Below are positions 35,046-43,896 of a DNA stretch of 60,735 bases, one piece after another. The notes under the pieces were generated by a model. It was not told the DNA's origin. It saw only the letters and a list, made by a program, of their open reading frames with translations, and did no database searches. The translations under genes were made by a program, and so were the position numbers. Numbering within the stretch: the stretch's first letter is position 1; each line of letters starts with the position of its first letter. This DNA is from Methylovulum sp. (lineage in GTDB: Bacteria; Pseudomonadota; Gammaproteobacteria; Methylococcales; Methylomonadaceae), in the NCBI GenBank assembly GCA_030653435.1, contig JAURZI010000059.1:1-60735 (forward strand), in the 5' to 3' direction.

Positions 35046-35539
35046 TCAACAAATTACAGCAGTTGTCGTTGCGCGAACGCATGCTGTTGGTCGGCGGCGT
35101 GGCGGTATTACTGGTTTCCGGGCTATATGCGTTCGCTTATATGCCCATCATCGAGGGACAGCAACGTCTTAGCGCAGCCATTGCCACTCAGCAAGAGTTA
35201 ACAAATCTTTTACAAACCATCAGTGCGGAAGCCGCCGGTTTGCAGGGCAATAAGCAGGAACCGGCTGGCGATAACAGCAGCCAGCCGTCCCTGATGGGCC
35301 TCATCGACGCCAGTAGCGCACCATCCGGCATAAAACCCGCCATCCAGCGGCTAATACCTGAAGGCCAGGACAAAGTGACGCTGTGGCTAGAGCACGGTGA
35401 ATTCGATACATTAATAGGCTGGTTAGCCATGCTTGACAAACAACATGCCGTCACCGTGCAGCAGATCGCCATCAGCCGCGAACCCGGCGACGCTGGTTTG
35501 GTCAGCGGCAAGCTGCTGCTAGGCAAGCCTGCACAATAA
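35042..35539 (+). CDS. gspM: Type II secretion protein GspM
   Basis: 165 residues. Short cytosolic start, membrane helix about 14-34 (MLLVGGVAVLLVSGLYAF), then a periplasmic ferredoxin-like domain with LWLEHGEFDTLIGWLAML. It stabilises GspL. Last gene of the operon: gspN and gspO (prepilin peptidase) are absent here, so peptidase must come from elsewhere (commonly pilD in a type IV pilus locus). Confidence 0.9.
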   Translation: MINKLQQLSLRERMLLVGGVAVLLVSGLYAFAYMPIIEGQQRLSAAIATQQELTNLLQTISAEAAGLQGNKQEPAGDNSSQPSLMGLIDASSAPSGIKPAIQRLIPEGQDKVTLWLEHGEFDTLIGWLAMLDKQHAVTVQQIAISREPGDAGLVSGKLLLGKPAQ

Positions 35540-35970
35540 ACGGTACCGAAACTCAGGTTGAACGGTTCGGGCCATCTACCGAAATAAACATGACCGCAGA
35601 CCAAACAAACTGTAATACTTCCGCCACATGTTGCCAAAAAAAGTTTCAAAGCAACATGCAATTAATACAAGACTATCCAGTAATCAATATCCCGCTCATT
35701 CTGTCGGTATTCAGTCCCGCCTACTCTGCGGCAGCTATTGCCAGGAGCAACGCTGCCGAAAAGCCGCTACGCCAGCACGTCATGGCCTACGCTTTCAGCG
35801 GATGGTCTCCGAGTCTGTCGCAAAAGACAGGGTTTACAACAATAACGCGGCATCCAAATCCGTTACGGTCAATCAACAGCAATAAACACAGCATTTGGCA
35901 CAACCTCAATCGCTTGTTACCCTATATAAATCAATATAAATACACTCTTCAAAACTCATCAGGTAACGAT
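35540..35970. other. Intergenic region after gspM and before mepA
   Basis: About 430 nt. The long frame that runs through it in front of mepA is not believable, because the real mepA start with signal peptide is downstream. A weak hairpin (CTGTC, six-nt loop, GACAG) near 35815-35830 could end gsp transcripts. Nothing else recognised. Confidence 0.4.
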
Positions 35971-36819
35971 ATGTCAAAAACAACACTATGGCGCGGAATT
36001 ATTACGTTGCTGTTATTGGCTTTTTACAGCAGCAGTCAGGCCAATCCTTGGGCTATGGTGACAGAACCCGTGCAAATCGGCCCTGTTGCCCAAAGTATCG
36101 GCACTTATAACGGCGGCTGCCTGAGCGGTGCAGTGTCCTTGCCGCCTAATGGTACCGGTTACCAGGTCATGCGCCTGTCACGGCATCGCGTCTATGGCCA
36201 TCCCGACCTGAAACGATTTATTGAACAACTCGGACGAACGACTGCTACACAGGGCCTCGGTGTATTGCTGATCGGTGATATGGGTCAGCCGCGCGGCGGG
36301 CCGACCCTAAACGGACATCGCAGCCATCAGACCGGACTTGATGTGGATATTTGGTTTTTACTGTCGAAGCAAGCGGAAAACCGGGTCCTCAGCTTTAATG
36401 AACGTGAAACATGGAGCGCTTCGTCCGTGCTGGTTAGCGGCTCGGAAAATATCGATTACGCCCAATGGTCGCTGGCCCATGAAAAGGTCCTGGAGGCGGC
36501 GGCACGTATGCCTGAGGTGGACCGCATTTTCGTCAATCCCAGTGTAAAGCGCGAACTGTGCATGCGTAAAATCTCGCACGACTGGCTGAGAAAAATTCGT
36601 CCGTGGTGGAAACATGATGACCATTTCCATGTCCGGCTGAAATGTCCGGCGGGAGATAACCGGTGTATTGGGCAAGAGCCGCTGCCGCAAGGCGACGGCT
36701 GTGATGCAGGGCTGGCGTGGTGGTTTTCGGCGGAAGCGAAAAAACCGGCGACAAAAAAAACGGTGCCCGACAAAGCGCCTGAGTTACCTGCCTTGTGTGC
36801 TGCGGTGTTAAGGGAGTAA
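35971..36819 (+). CDS. mepA: Penicillin-insensitive murein endopeptidase MepA
   Basis: 282 residues from ATG 35971, preceded by AGGTAACG. The frame is open for 380 nt upstream but lacks homology there. Signal peptide (LLLLAFYSSSQA), then the M74 peptidase fold: GHRSHQTGLDVDIW (zinc His and Asp) and HDDHFHVRLKCP (the HxH zinc ligands). It cleaves D-Ala-meso-DAP cross-links in the periplasm. C-terminal tail (about 255-282) is short and Lys/Pro-rich. A single gene with no operon partner. Confidence 0.93.
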   Translation: MSKTTLWRGIITLLLLAFYSSSQANPWAMVTEPVQIGPVAQSIGTYNGGCLSGAVSLPPNGTGYQVMRLSRHRVYGHPDLKRFIEQLGRTTATQGLGVLLIGDMGQPRGGPTLNGHRSHQTGLDVDIWFLLSKQAENRVLSFNERETWSASSVLVSGSENIDYAQWSLAHEKVLEAAARMPEVDRIFVNPSVKRELCMRKISHDWLRKIRPWWKHDDHFHVRLKCPAGDNRCIGQEPLPQGDGCDAGLAWWFSAEAKKPATKKTVPDKAPELPALCAAVLRE

Positions 36820-36871
36820 GGTTTATCGTCGACAATTCCAAGCAGACGCGAGCGGCGCGGCCTACAATGGG

Positions 36872-38089
36872 TCAGACAAGCTTTTTACCCAGCGCCAGTT
36901 TAGGCAAATGGCCTTCCAAGCCCATAGCACCGCGCATCACTTTATTTTTGGCGGGTAAAATCCGCTCAGCCAACCCCAGGCCCATGTTGCGTAAAAATTT
37001 TATCGGCAGAATGTCATTGCTAAAAACCTGATAAAACACATCCATCACCGTCATCATTTTTAAATTCTCCGTGCGGCGCATCTGCTCATAACGCTGCAAC
37101 ACTGACAAATCGGCAATATCAAGGCCTTTGTCAGCGGCTTCAACCAGCACTTCAGCCAGAGCCGCCGCATCCAGCAAGCCGATATTAACGCCCTGCCCTG
37201 CCAAGGGATTAATGGTGTGCGCCGCATCGCCAACCAAAACCACGCCGTGTTTGACATAACCTTGGGCATGCTGGCGCTTCAGCGGAAAATTGGCAGTGCC
37301 CAGCACCGCATTAACTTGACCCAAACAGTCTGGGAATGCCGCGACCAGTTCTTTACGCAATTCATCATAAGGCAACGCTTTCAAACGGTTCACCTCATCT
37401 GGGGAGTTATACCAAACAATGGAACCGTAATGACCGGTTAACGGCAAAAACGCCTGCGGCCCGCTAGGCACAAAACGCTGCCAGGTAATGTCCTGCTGCC
37501 CATAGGCGGTTTCGATATAGATGACCAGCGCATGTTGTCCGTAATCCCAGCTGGTCACGCCCAGACCCACGGTTTGTCGGACTCGGGACTGACCACCATC
37601 GGCGGCAACCAGTAGTTTTGCCGATAACGTCCGGCCATCATCCAACTCCACCGTGCTTAATTCTCCGGGATAATACGTGATGTTGCCGATAACCGCAGGG
37701 CAAATCAGTTCAATATTGGCAAAATCCTGCATGCGTTCCAGCAAGGCCAGCTGCGTGACCCGATTCTCGACGATATAGCCCAGCTCAGGATAATTGATGT
37801 CATCGCTGCAAAACTCCGTATCGCCAGTCGTTTCCCAGACCCGCATCCGCCGAAACGGACAATAGCGGCGCTTGATGACGCCGTCCCACGCGCCAACGGT
37901 CTCCAAGATGTTTTTTGACGCGATACTGAGCGCTGAAACCCTCAAGTCATGGGCTTGACCAGCCACAAACGGCAACGGCGGCGAACTCTCGACCACCGCC
38001 ACGTTCAGGGAGCCTCCGCCCAGACCACAAGCCACCGCTGCACCCACCATGCCACCACCCACGACGACGACATCAAAAATTTCTTTCAT
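36872..38089 (-). CDS. Ubiquinone biosynthesis FAD hydroxylase (UbiH/UbiF/COQ6 family)
   Basis: 405 residues from ATG 38089; a TTG at 38098 would add three. Rossmann GxGxxG (VVVVGGGMVGAAVACGL, residues 7-23), the DG-motif region LLVAADGGQSRVRQ near 165-180, and the FAD-ribityl GD motif GDAAHTINPLAGQGVNIGLLDA near 290-310. This family hydroxylates the quinone ring in ubiquinone synthesis. Paralogues UbiH, UbiF and UbiI cannot be told apart from sequence by eye, so no symbol. Divergent from the glutamate-synthase-like gene. Confidence 0.9.
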   Translation of the reverse strand: MKEIFDVVVVGGGMVGAAVACGLGGGSLNVAVVESSPPLPFVAGQAHDLRVSALSIASKNILETVGAWDGVIKRRYCPFRRMRVWETTGDTEFCSDDINYPELGYIVENRVTQLALLERMQDFANIELICPAVIGNITYYPGELSTVELDDGRTLSAKLLVAADGGQSRVRQTVGLGVTSWDYGQHALVIYIETAYGQQDITWQRFVPSGPQAFLPLTGHYGSIVWYNSPDEVNRLKALPYDELRKELVAAFPDCLGQVNAVLGTANFPLKRQHAQGYVKHGVVLVGDAAHTINPLAGQGVNIGLLDAAALAEVLVEAADKGLDIADLSVLQRYEQMRRTENLKMMTVMDVFYQVFSNDILPIKFLRNMGLGLAERILPAKNKVMRGAMGLEGHLPKLALGKKLV

Positions 38090-38187
38090 ATTAATCAACT
38101 ATCAAGTAATCTAAATTTACAAAAGCTACGCGAATAAAACACGTTCCCAATGTGACAGATAAGCCCGACTGTATTACAATTATCAGG

Positions 38188-38202
38188 TTTCGCTAAACGA
38201 AA
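38188..38202. repeat. Short inverted repeat in the divergent promoter region
   Basis: TTTCG-CTAAA-CGAAA between the UbiH-like gene and the glutamate-synthase-like gene. It may be an operator half-pair or incidental. Confidence 0.25.
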
Positions 38203-38367
38203 TTTATCTGAAAATTCGTCGTGGCCCCGCATGCGTATTACACTGACTCTAACACGCATCACGACAAAAAACGACACTAACCGCCATCGCCTGTTAAATT
38301 GGGCATGGCATGACTAGAAGAACGGGCTGTATCAATGAACAATAATTCCCGATTAGGTGAAGAACCC

Positions 38368-41300
38368 ATGCTTTATGACGCAGAATTGTCGCAGGATAGC
38401 TGCGGCGTAGGTTTTATCACACACAAGCAAAGCAAACAAACCCACGACCTTTTGGTTAAATCCCATGAAGCCTTATGTACCATCCCGCATCGCGGGGGCA
38501 TGAGCGCTGAAGGCATTGGTGACGGCGCGGGCGTTAATATTGATTTATCCCTTAAGTTCTTCCGTAAAATCACCGGAATAGCCACGCTTGAACTGGGCCT
38601 GTTTGGTGTCGCCAACTTCTTTTTCCCGGAAGATCACGACCACTACGACTGCGCGGCACAGGAAATGGTTGAACGCCATTTTAAAAACGCAGGTATGCCT
38701 ATTATTATGTGGCGCGTTATCCCTGTCGATAATGATGTGCTAAATGCCGCAGCGTTAAAAGCCCAGTTTCCGATCAAACAGTGCGTATTTGGTCGATCCG
38801 ACAGCTTGAAAGACGTAACGCAGGATGAGTTTGAAAAACACATCCAGAAGACCTTGCTGGATATTGAAGTGGAAGGCTTTACCCGCACTGAATTGGAGGG
38901 TTTTTATCCCTTGTCGATGAGTTCGCGCACCCAGGTCTATAAAGGCCGCCTCAACTCGTTTGAAGTCATCCCTTATTTCAAAGACTTGTACGATGTAGAC
39001 CACGAAATCAGCACCTTATTTTTCCATACCCGCTTTTCAACGAATACCGCGCCCGCAACGATCATGGCGCAACCTTTCCGCTACATGGCACATAACGGTG
39101 AACTCAACACCGACAAGAAAAACCGTTTAAGCGAAAGCGCCATTGCCCGCCAAAATAATAAACATATCATTTTCCCTTGCGGTCAATCCGATTCTGGCCG
39201 CCTGGATCAAACCCTGTCGCGCCGTATTAACGAAGACAACATGAACATCGTCACCGCCGTGCTGGCGATGATGCCCCCGGCCTGGGAAAATGACACAACC
39301 TTGTCGCCGGAAGTCCGCGCGATGCTGGAATATTTCAGCTTATACGAAGAAAAAAACGATGGCCCGGCAGCATTGATCTTCTACGACGGGATACGTATCG
39401 GCGCACGTCTGGATCGCTTAGGCTTGCGCCCGTTGCGCTCGGTCGAAACCCACGAATATCTGGCCGTCATGTCGGAAGCAGGGCAAATTGATTTCCCCCC
39501 TAAAGACATCGTCAAACGCGGCCGCATTGAAGCTGGCGGCATGCTGTATTTTGACCACAGCACAGGCGAAGCGTACAACAGCCATCAGGTCATGGCGCGT
39601 CTGGCTAGCGAAAAAAATTATCAAGCCTTGCTCCAGCAACGCTGTGTGCATCTTGCTGAACTGCCAAAAGTTGAGTTATCCGAACTTAACAACCAGCATA
39701 CGTTCAATATAGATCAACAACATACCGCCTATTCGTTAAACCAGGAAAGTTTCAAGTTTCTGCTGGATCCGATGCTGGCAACCGGCATGGAAAAAGTCAC
39801 CGCGATGGGTTACGGCATCGCCCCCAATGCGCTATCCAGCGCAGAAGGCGGCATGTCGCGTTATTTCAGCCAACGTTTTGCCCAAGTGACCAATCCGCCC
39901 TTGGATTCGATACGGGAAAGCGACGGCATGACCTTGCGAGTCGCATTGGGTGCAAAACCCAATTTTTCCGATGAATACAGCAAGCAACTGGTTATCGAAA
40001 CCCCCATCCTGCAACGCACTCAACTTGAGCAAATCCGCAAGCAGTCCGCCGTCAGTACAATAACGCTGGACATGTTGTACACACCTGATTTTACCGACGC
40101 CCGGAGCAATGAACACAACCTGGAACAAGCCTTGCTGAAGGTCTGCGGACTCGTCGAGCAGGCGGCAAAAAGCAATACCGGGATTATCATTTTAAGCGAC
40201 ACCCAGATCAACAAAGACCAGGCCGCTGTTCCGGCACTGCTGATGATTGCCGCAGCCAACCAGCAACTGGTCAGACAGGGTTTGCGCTTTAATTCGTCCC
40301 TGATTGCAGAAACCGGACAAGCCGCCAGCCCGCACGATATTGCGACCTTGCTTGGTTTCGGTGCGTCCGCTATCTGCCCGATCAGCGTGCATAACCGCGT
40401 CGTCAGCCATTACTCGCCTGCTGAACAGCAAAAAATCCTCGATAAGTTCCAAAAAGGCACGGAAAAATCGCTGATGAAAACCATGGGCAAATTTGGCCTG
40501 TGCACCGTTGAAAGTTATATCGGCGGCGAATTTTTCGAGTCCAATTATATCGACACCGACGAGCCGAAATTAACCGTTTACTTCCCAAACATACACGCCT
40601 CTGTCGGCGGTGTGCGTTTTGCCGACCTCGCTGCCAGTGCCGCCGAATGGCATCAAAAAGCATTGGCGGTGCGCGAAGAAAAAGACATTCCTTTCCTAGG
40701 GCTGTTTAAAGAGCGCCAAGATGGCGCGGGCCATTCCTACGGCAACACGGCGGTCAGGGAATATATCAATATGACCGACGAGGCGATTTTATACGTCCCC
40801 GAACATGCCCCTGTCGCCAGCGACACCGCCTATATTGACCTGGGCTACGAAAAACGCAGTGACGAGCAAATCGACCATTTCGGCATCACACCGGCTTACC
40901 GCAGTTTTGCCAAAAACCTGTATCTTGAGCGCGACTCCAGACCGGCGGCATTGCGCGACATTATGGATTTTCCTGCCGATGTCAGCGCAGCTGCAACCTG
41001 CGCCGATTTCGACCTTATTTTGGGCAAACAAAACCTGCTCGGCAATATCAATTTCCTGATACGCGGCTTGAGCGTCACAAAAACAACTGACGCAAGCTAC
41101 CGTATTGGCTTGACTAACAACCCATCCGCCCAACGCCTGGAGCAGCTGGCGCAGCATTTTAAAAACCGTTTTCATGACACCGGCTTCAGTATTGCCGTAG
41201 CAGACTATACGCTTGAGTTGACACTGTCCGACACCGACAGTCCGCTAGGCCGTTATTTAAACACGATACGCGCGGCCCGCCACCCGATTGCGCTAAGCGA

Positions 41301-43812
41301 TGTGCAACCTGCCCATGAAATTACCGCCGCACTGGCCTCCGGTGCCATGAGCCACGGCGCATTGCTGGCAGAAGCGCACGAAGCGGTTGCGCTAGGCACC
41401 AACATCGTCGGTGCACTCAGCAATTCCGGCGAAGGCGGCGAACATTCCAGCCGTTTTAACACCTTACGCTCCTGTAAAATCAAACAATTTGCGTCAGGAC
41501 GGTTTGGGGTCTGGGCCGGTTATCTGGCCGACCCGACCATCAAAGAAATTGAAATCAAAATCGCCCAGGGCGCAAAACCCGGCGAGGGCGGACAATTGCC
41601 TGCCGCCAAAGTGTCGGTGGAAATCGCCGCATTGCGCGGCGGCACGCCCAGGGTTGAATTGGTCAGCCCGCCGCCGCACCATGACACCTATTCCATCGAA
41701 GACTTAGGCCAGCTGATCCATGATGCCAAAGCCGCCCGCGTTAAAGTCGGCGTCAAACTGGTGTCATCGGAAGGCATAGGCACAATCGCTGTCGGCGTCG
41801 CCAAAGCGGGTGCCGACGTCATCAATGTCGCCGGCAACACCGGCGGCACTGGCGCAGCAGCGGTCACCAGCCTGAAAAACAGCGGGCGCTCGCCGGAAAT
41901 CGGCATCGCCGAAGTCCATCAGGCGCTGGCCGTCAACGGTTTGCGTGATAAAGTGATCTTGCGCGGCAGCGGCGCGCATCAAAGCGGCATGGATGTCGTC
42001 AAATCCGCGATACTGGGCGCCGACTCCTTCGAATTCGGCACGACGGCATTAATGATGCTGCGTTGCGTCATGGCGAAAAACTGCAATATCAAATGTCCGG
42101 CCGGACTGACCACTTCGCACGAAGAATTTAAAGGCGATGCCCGCGTGCTCGCGCAATATTTCATGAATCTGGCGCATGAAGTCCGGGAAATCCTGGCGCT
42201 ACTGGGTTATAAAAGCTTGCAGGAGATACGCGGAAAAACCGATTTATTGCATTTGATCAACCACCCCACCATGGTCGGCCAGCTCAACCTGAGCAAAATG
42301 CTGGCCCAGGTTGAGGTCGTAAAAATCGCCAAGCCGATTTATCTGGAAGCCAGCTTTAGTATCGACGCCAACATCATAACCCAGGTTAAAAAGGAACTGA
42401 TCGACGGCAAGCAGCAACAGCTTGTGATCGAAGGCAGCGCTTTTAAACTGAATAATTGCAATAAAACCGTCGGTGGACAAGCTGCTATCGACATGGAACG
42501 GTTGCTGGCTTATGAATTGACTGAACAGCAATTAGCCGATTCCAAGATCATCTACACCCACCCGAATGGCCGCCGCTATCTGGCCCCAGACAGCGTGATT
42601 GTCCGCACACACGGCTCGGCAGGGCAAAGCTATGCCGCCTTCCTGAACGACGGCATGCGTATGGAACATCTGGGTACGTGTAATGACGGCGTAGGCAAAT
42701 CGGCCTGCGGCGGCGTTATCGTCGTCGAATCACCCGGAGGCGGCATCAAAACCCCTGGCAATAATGTGCTGATCGGCAATTTTGCGCTGTTCGGCGCGAC
42801 TGGCGGCAAAGCCTTTATCAACGGAGAGGCGGGCGACCGTTTCGCCGTCAGAAACTCCGGCGCCATGGCTGTCGTCGAAGGTGTCGGCGATTTTGCCTGC
42901 GAATACATGACCAACGGTGCGGTACTGAATATCGGCGGGTTCGGCAAAGGCTTCTGTAACGGCATGTCGGGCGGCAACGCCTACCAGTATGACCCGGAAA
43001 ACCGCCTCAACAAGCTCTATGACAAATCTTCGATTGAGCTGCATAGTCTATCTGAAGACACCGATACCGCCCGTGCCCACGAGCAGTTCATACTGGCCAT
43101 GCTCGAACAGCACGCCGATTATGCCAATTCCAGCAAAGCCAGAAACCTGCTCAATAACTGGGATGCTGAGCGCAAGCATTTTAAGTTTGCCTTACCTTTG
43201 TGGCTGTATAAAACCCAAACCGCACACTATTTACAACAGTCATTAGACCGCAAAGAAATGATTGAGGAATTGGCGCATGAACTGGCCCGCTTACAGATCG
43301 AACAAGTCAAACTGGCTTACCAGCATGCGGAACCGCTGTTTGGCGGCGGGGTTCCAGATTACGGAGTAACCGACACCCAGCTGACATATCACTTGATCAA
43401 CAGCTATGCCGTGCTCGAAAAAGCCCAGCAAGTGGCCCGCGATAGCCTTAAACACCTGCCTGAGAACTTGCGTAGCCAATACCATATCGAGCAAGCGGCG
43501 CGTAAAATCATCACTGAACGTCCGCGCAAACTACAGGAAGCCTTGGTAAAAACGACACGCGAAGCTTACAGCAATTACCGCGACGATCAACTGGGCAGCC
43601 TACTCGCCGGTAAACGCCTCAATGATTACAAAACCGCATTGATTAACCGCTCCGTGCAAAGCATATATTCAATAGGATCCACCGCCTGGATTATTGAACA
43701 GGAACAAGCCAATAGACAAATCTTGTCCGGCATTCCAGCGGTTGAGGAATATCTGGCAGGATTGGTCGGCTTGGGCCTCGTTCAAAGCATGTTGAGCGAA
43801 CAAGTGGCCTGA
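38368..43812 (+). CDS. Glutamate synthase large-subunit-like protein with a C-terminal extension
   Basis: About 1814 residues. ATG 38368 is preferred because AGGTGA sits 7 nt upstream; ATG 38335 adds 11 residues. N-terminal class II amidotransferase: Cys12 in DSCGVGF would be the mature N-terminus, with HTRFSTNT and HNGELNT following. The central GltS-type domain has FKFLLDPMLATGMEKV and YFSQRFAQVTNPPLDS (about 440-520). The FMN-binding synthase domain begins NSGEGGEHSSRFNT (about 1020). The Fe-S region reads CVMAKNCNIKCPAG (about 1233), giving Cys spacing x5-x3 instead of the common x5-x4. GXGXG helix with GTCNDGVGKSACGGVIVV near 1440. Normal GltB is about 1500 residues, so some 250 helical residues are added at the C-terminus. 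No gltD follows. A CysJ-like gene does. Confidence 0.88.
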   Translation: MLYDAELSQDSCGVGFITHKQSKQTHDLLVKSHEALCTIPHRGGMSAEGIGDGAGVNIDLSLKFFRKITGIATLELGLFGVANFFFPEDHDHYDCAAQEMVERHFKNAGMPIIMWRVIPVDNDVLNAAALKAQFPIKQCVFGRSDSLKDVTQDEFEKHIQKTLLDIEVEGFTRTELEGFYPLSMSSRTQVYKGRLNSFEVIPYFKDLYDVDHEISTLFFHTRFSTNTAPATIMAQPFRYMAHNGELNTDKKNRLSESAIARQNNKHIIFPCGQSDSGRLDQTLSRRINEDNMNIVTAVLAMMPPAWENDTTLSPEVRAMLEYFSLYEEKNDGPAALIFYDGIRIGARLDRLGLRPLRSVETHEYLAVMSEAGQIDFPPKDIVKRGRIEAGGMLYFDHSTGEAYNSHQVMARLASEKNYQALLQQRCVHLAELPKVELSELNNQHTFNIDQQHTAYSLNQESFKFLLDPMLATGMEKVTAMGYGIAPNALSSAEGGMSRYFSQRFAQVTNPPLDSIRESDGMTLRVALGAKPNFSDEYSKQLVIETPILQRTQLEQIRKQSAVSTITLDMLYTPDFTDARSNEHNLEQALLKVCGLVEQAAKSNTGIIILSDTQINKDQAAVPALLMIAAANQQLVRQGLRFNSSLIAETGQAASPHDIATLLGFGASAICPISVHNRVVSHYSPAEQQKILDKFQKGTEKSLMKTMGKFGLCTVESYIGGEFFESNYIDTDEPKLTVYFPNIHASVGGVRFADLAASAAEWHQKALAVREEKDIPFLGLFKERQDGAGHSYGNTAVREYINMTDEAILYVPEHAPVASDTAYIDLGYEKRSDEQIDHFGITPAYRSFAKNLYLERDSRPAALRDIMDFPADVSAAATCADFDLILGKQNLLGNINFLIRGLSVTKTTDASYRIGLTNNPSAQRLEQLAQHFKNRFHDTGFSIAVADYTLELTLSDTDSPLGRYLNTIRAARHPIALSDVQPAHEITAALASGAMSHGALLAEAHEAVALGTNIVGALSNSGEGGEHSSRFNTLRSCKIKQFASGRFGVWAGYLADPTIKEIEIKIAQGAKPGEGGQLPAAKVSVEIAALRGGTPRVELVSPPPHHDTYSIEDLGQLIHDAKAARVKVGVKLVSSEGIGTIAVGVAKAGADVINVAGNTGGTGAAAVTSLKNSGRSPEIGIAEVHQALAVNGLRDKVILRGSGAHQSGMDVVKSAILGADSFEFGTTALMMLRCVMAKNCNIKCPAGLTTSHEEFKGDARVLAQYFMNLAHEVREILALLGYKSLQEIRGKTDLLHLINHPTMVGQLNLSKMLAQVEVVKIAKPIYLEASFSIDANIITQVKKELIDGKQQQLVIEGSAFKLNNCNKTVGGQAAIDMERLLAYELTEQQLADSKIIYTHPNGRRYLAPDSVIVRTHGSAGQSYAAFLNDGMRMEHLGTCNDGVGKSACGGVIVVESPGGGIKTPGNNVLIGNFALFGATGGKAFINGEAGDRFAVRNSGAMAVVEGVGDFACEYMTNGAVLNIGGFGKGFCNGMSGGNAYQYDPENRLNKLYDKSSIELHSLSEDTDTARAHEQFILAMLEQHADYANSSKARNLLNNWDAERKHFKFALPLWLYKTQTAHYLQQSLDRKEMIEELAHELARLQIEQVKLAYQHAEPLFGGGVPDYGVTDTQLTYHLINSYAVLEKAQQVARDSLKHLPENLRSQYHIEQAARKIITERPRKLQEALVKTTREAYSNYRDDQLGSLLAGKRLNDYKTALINRSVQSIYSIGSTAWIIEQEQANRQILSGIPAVEEYLAGLVGLGLVQSMLSEQVA

Positions 43813-43840
43813 TCGCGCACCGCTATATACCTCTATACCC

Positions 43841-43866
43841 GCATCCTCATGCCCGCATGGGGATGC
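43841..43866 (+). promoter_or_regulatory. Intercistronic hairpin between the GltB-like and diflavin genes
   Basis: GCATCCTCATGC (43841-43852) and GCATGGGGATGC (43855-43866) pair over 12 positions with one wobble around a two-base centre, so the apical pair must open. It is not followed by a T-run. A processing or attenuation element is possible. Confidence 0.45.
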
Positions 43867-43896
43867 TGACACAAAAATCGAAGCCCAGTGACTTAA

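Noticed and set aside
35590-35970. Longer mepA start giving 409 residues
   Set aside because: The signal peptide and ribosome site are at 35971; the upstream part has no similarity to MepA.
38200-38334. Sigma54 promoter before the glutamate-synthase-like gene
   Set aside because: GGCATGGCATGA gives a GG-like half, but there is no GC at the right distance for the -12 element.
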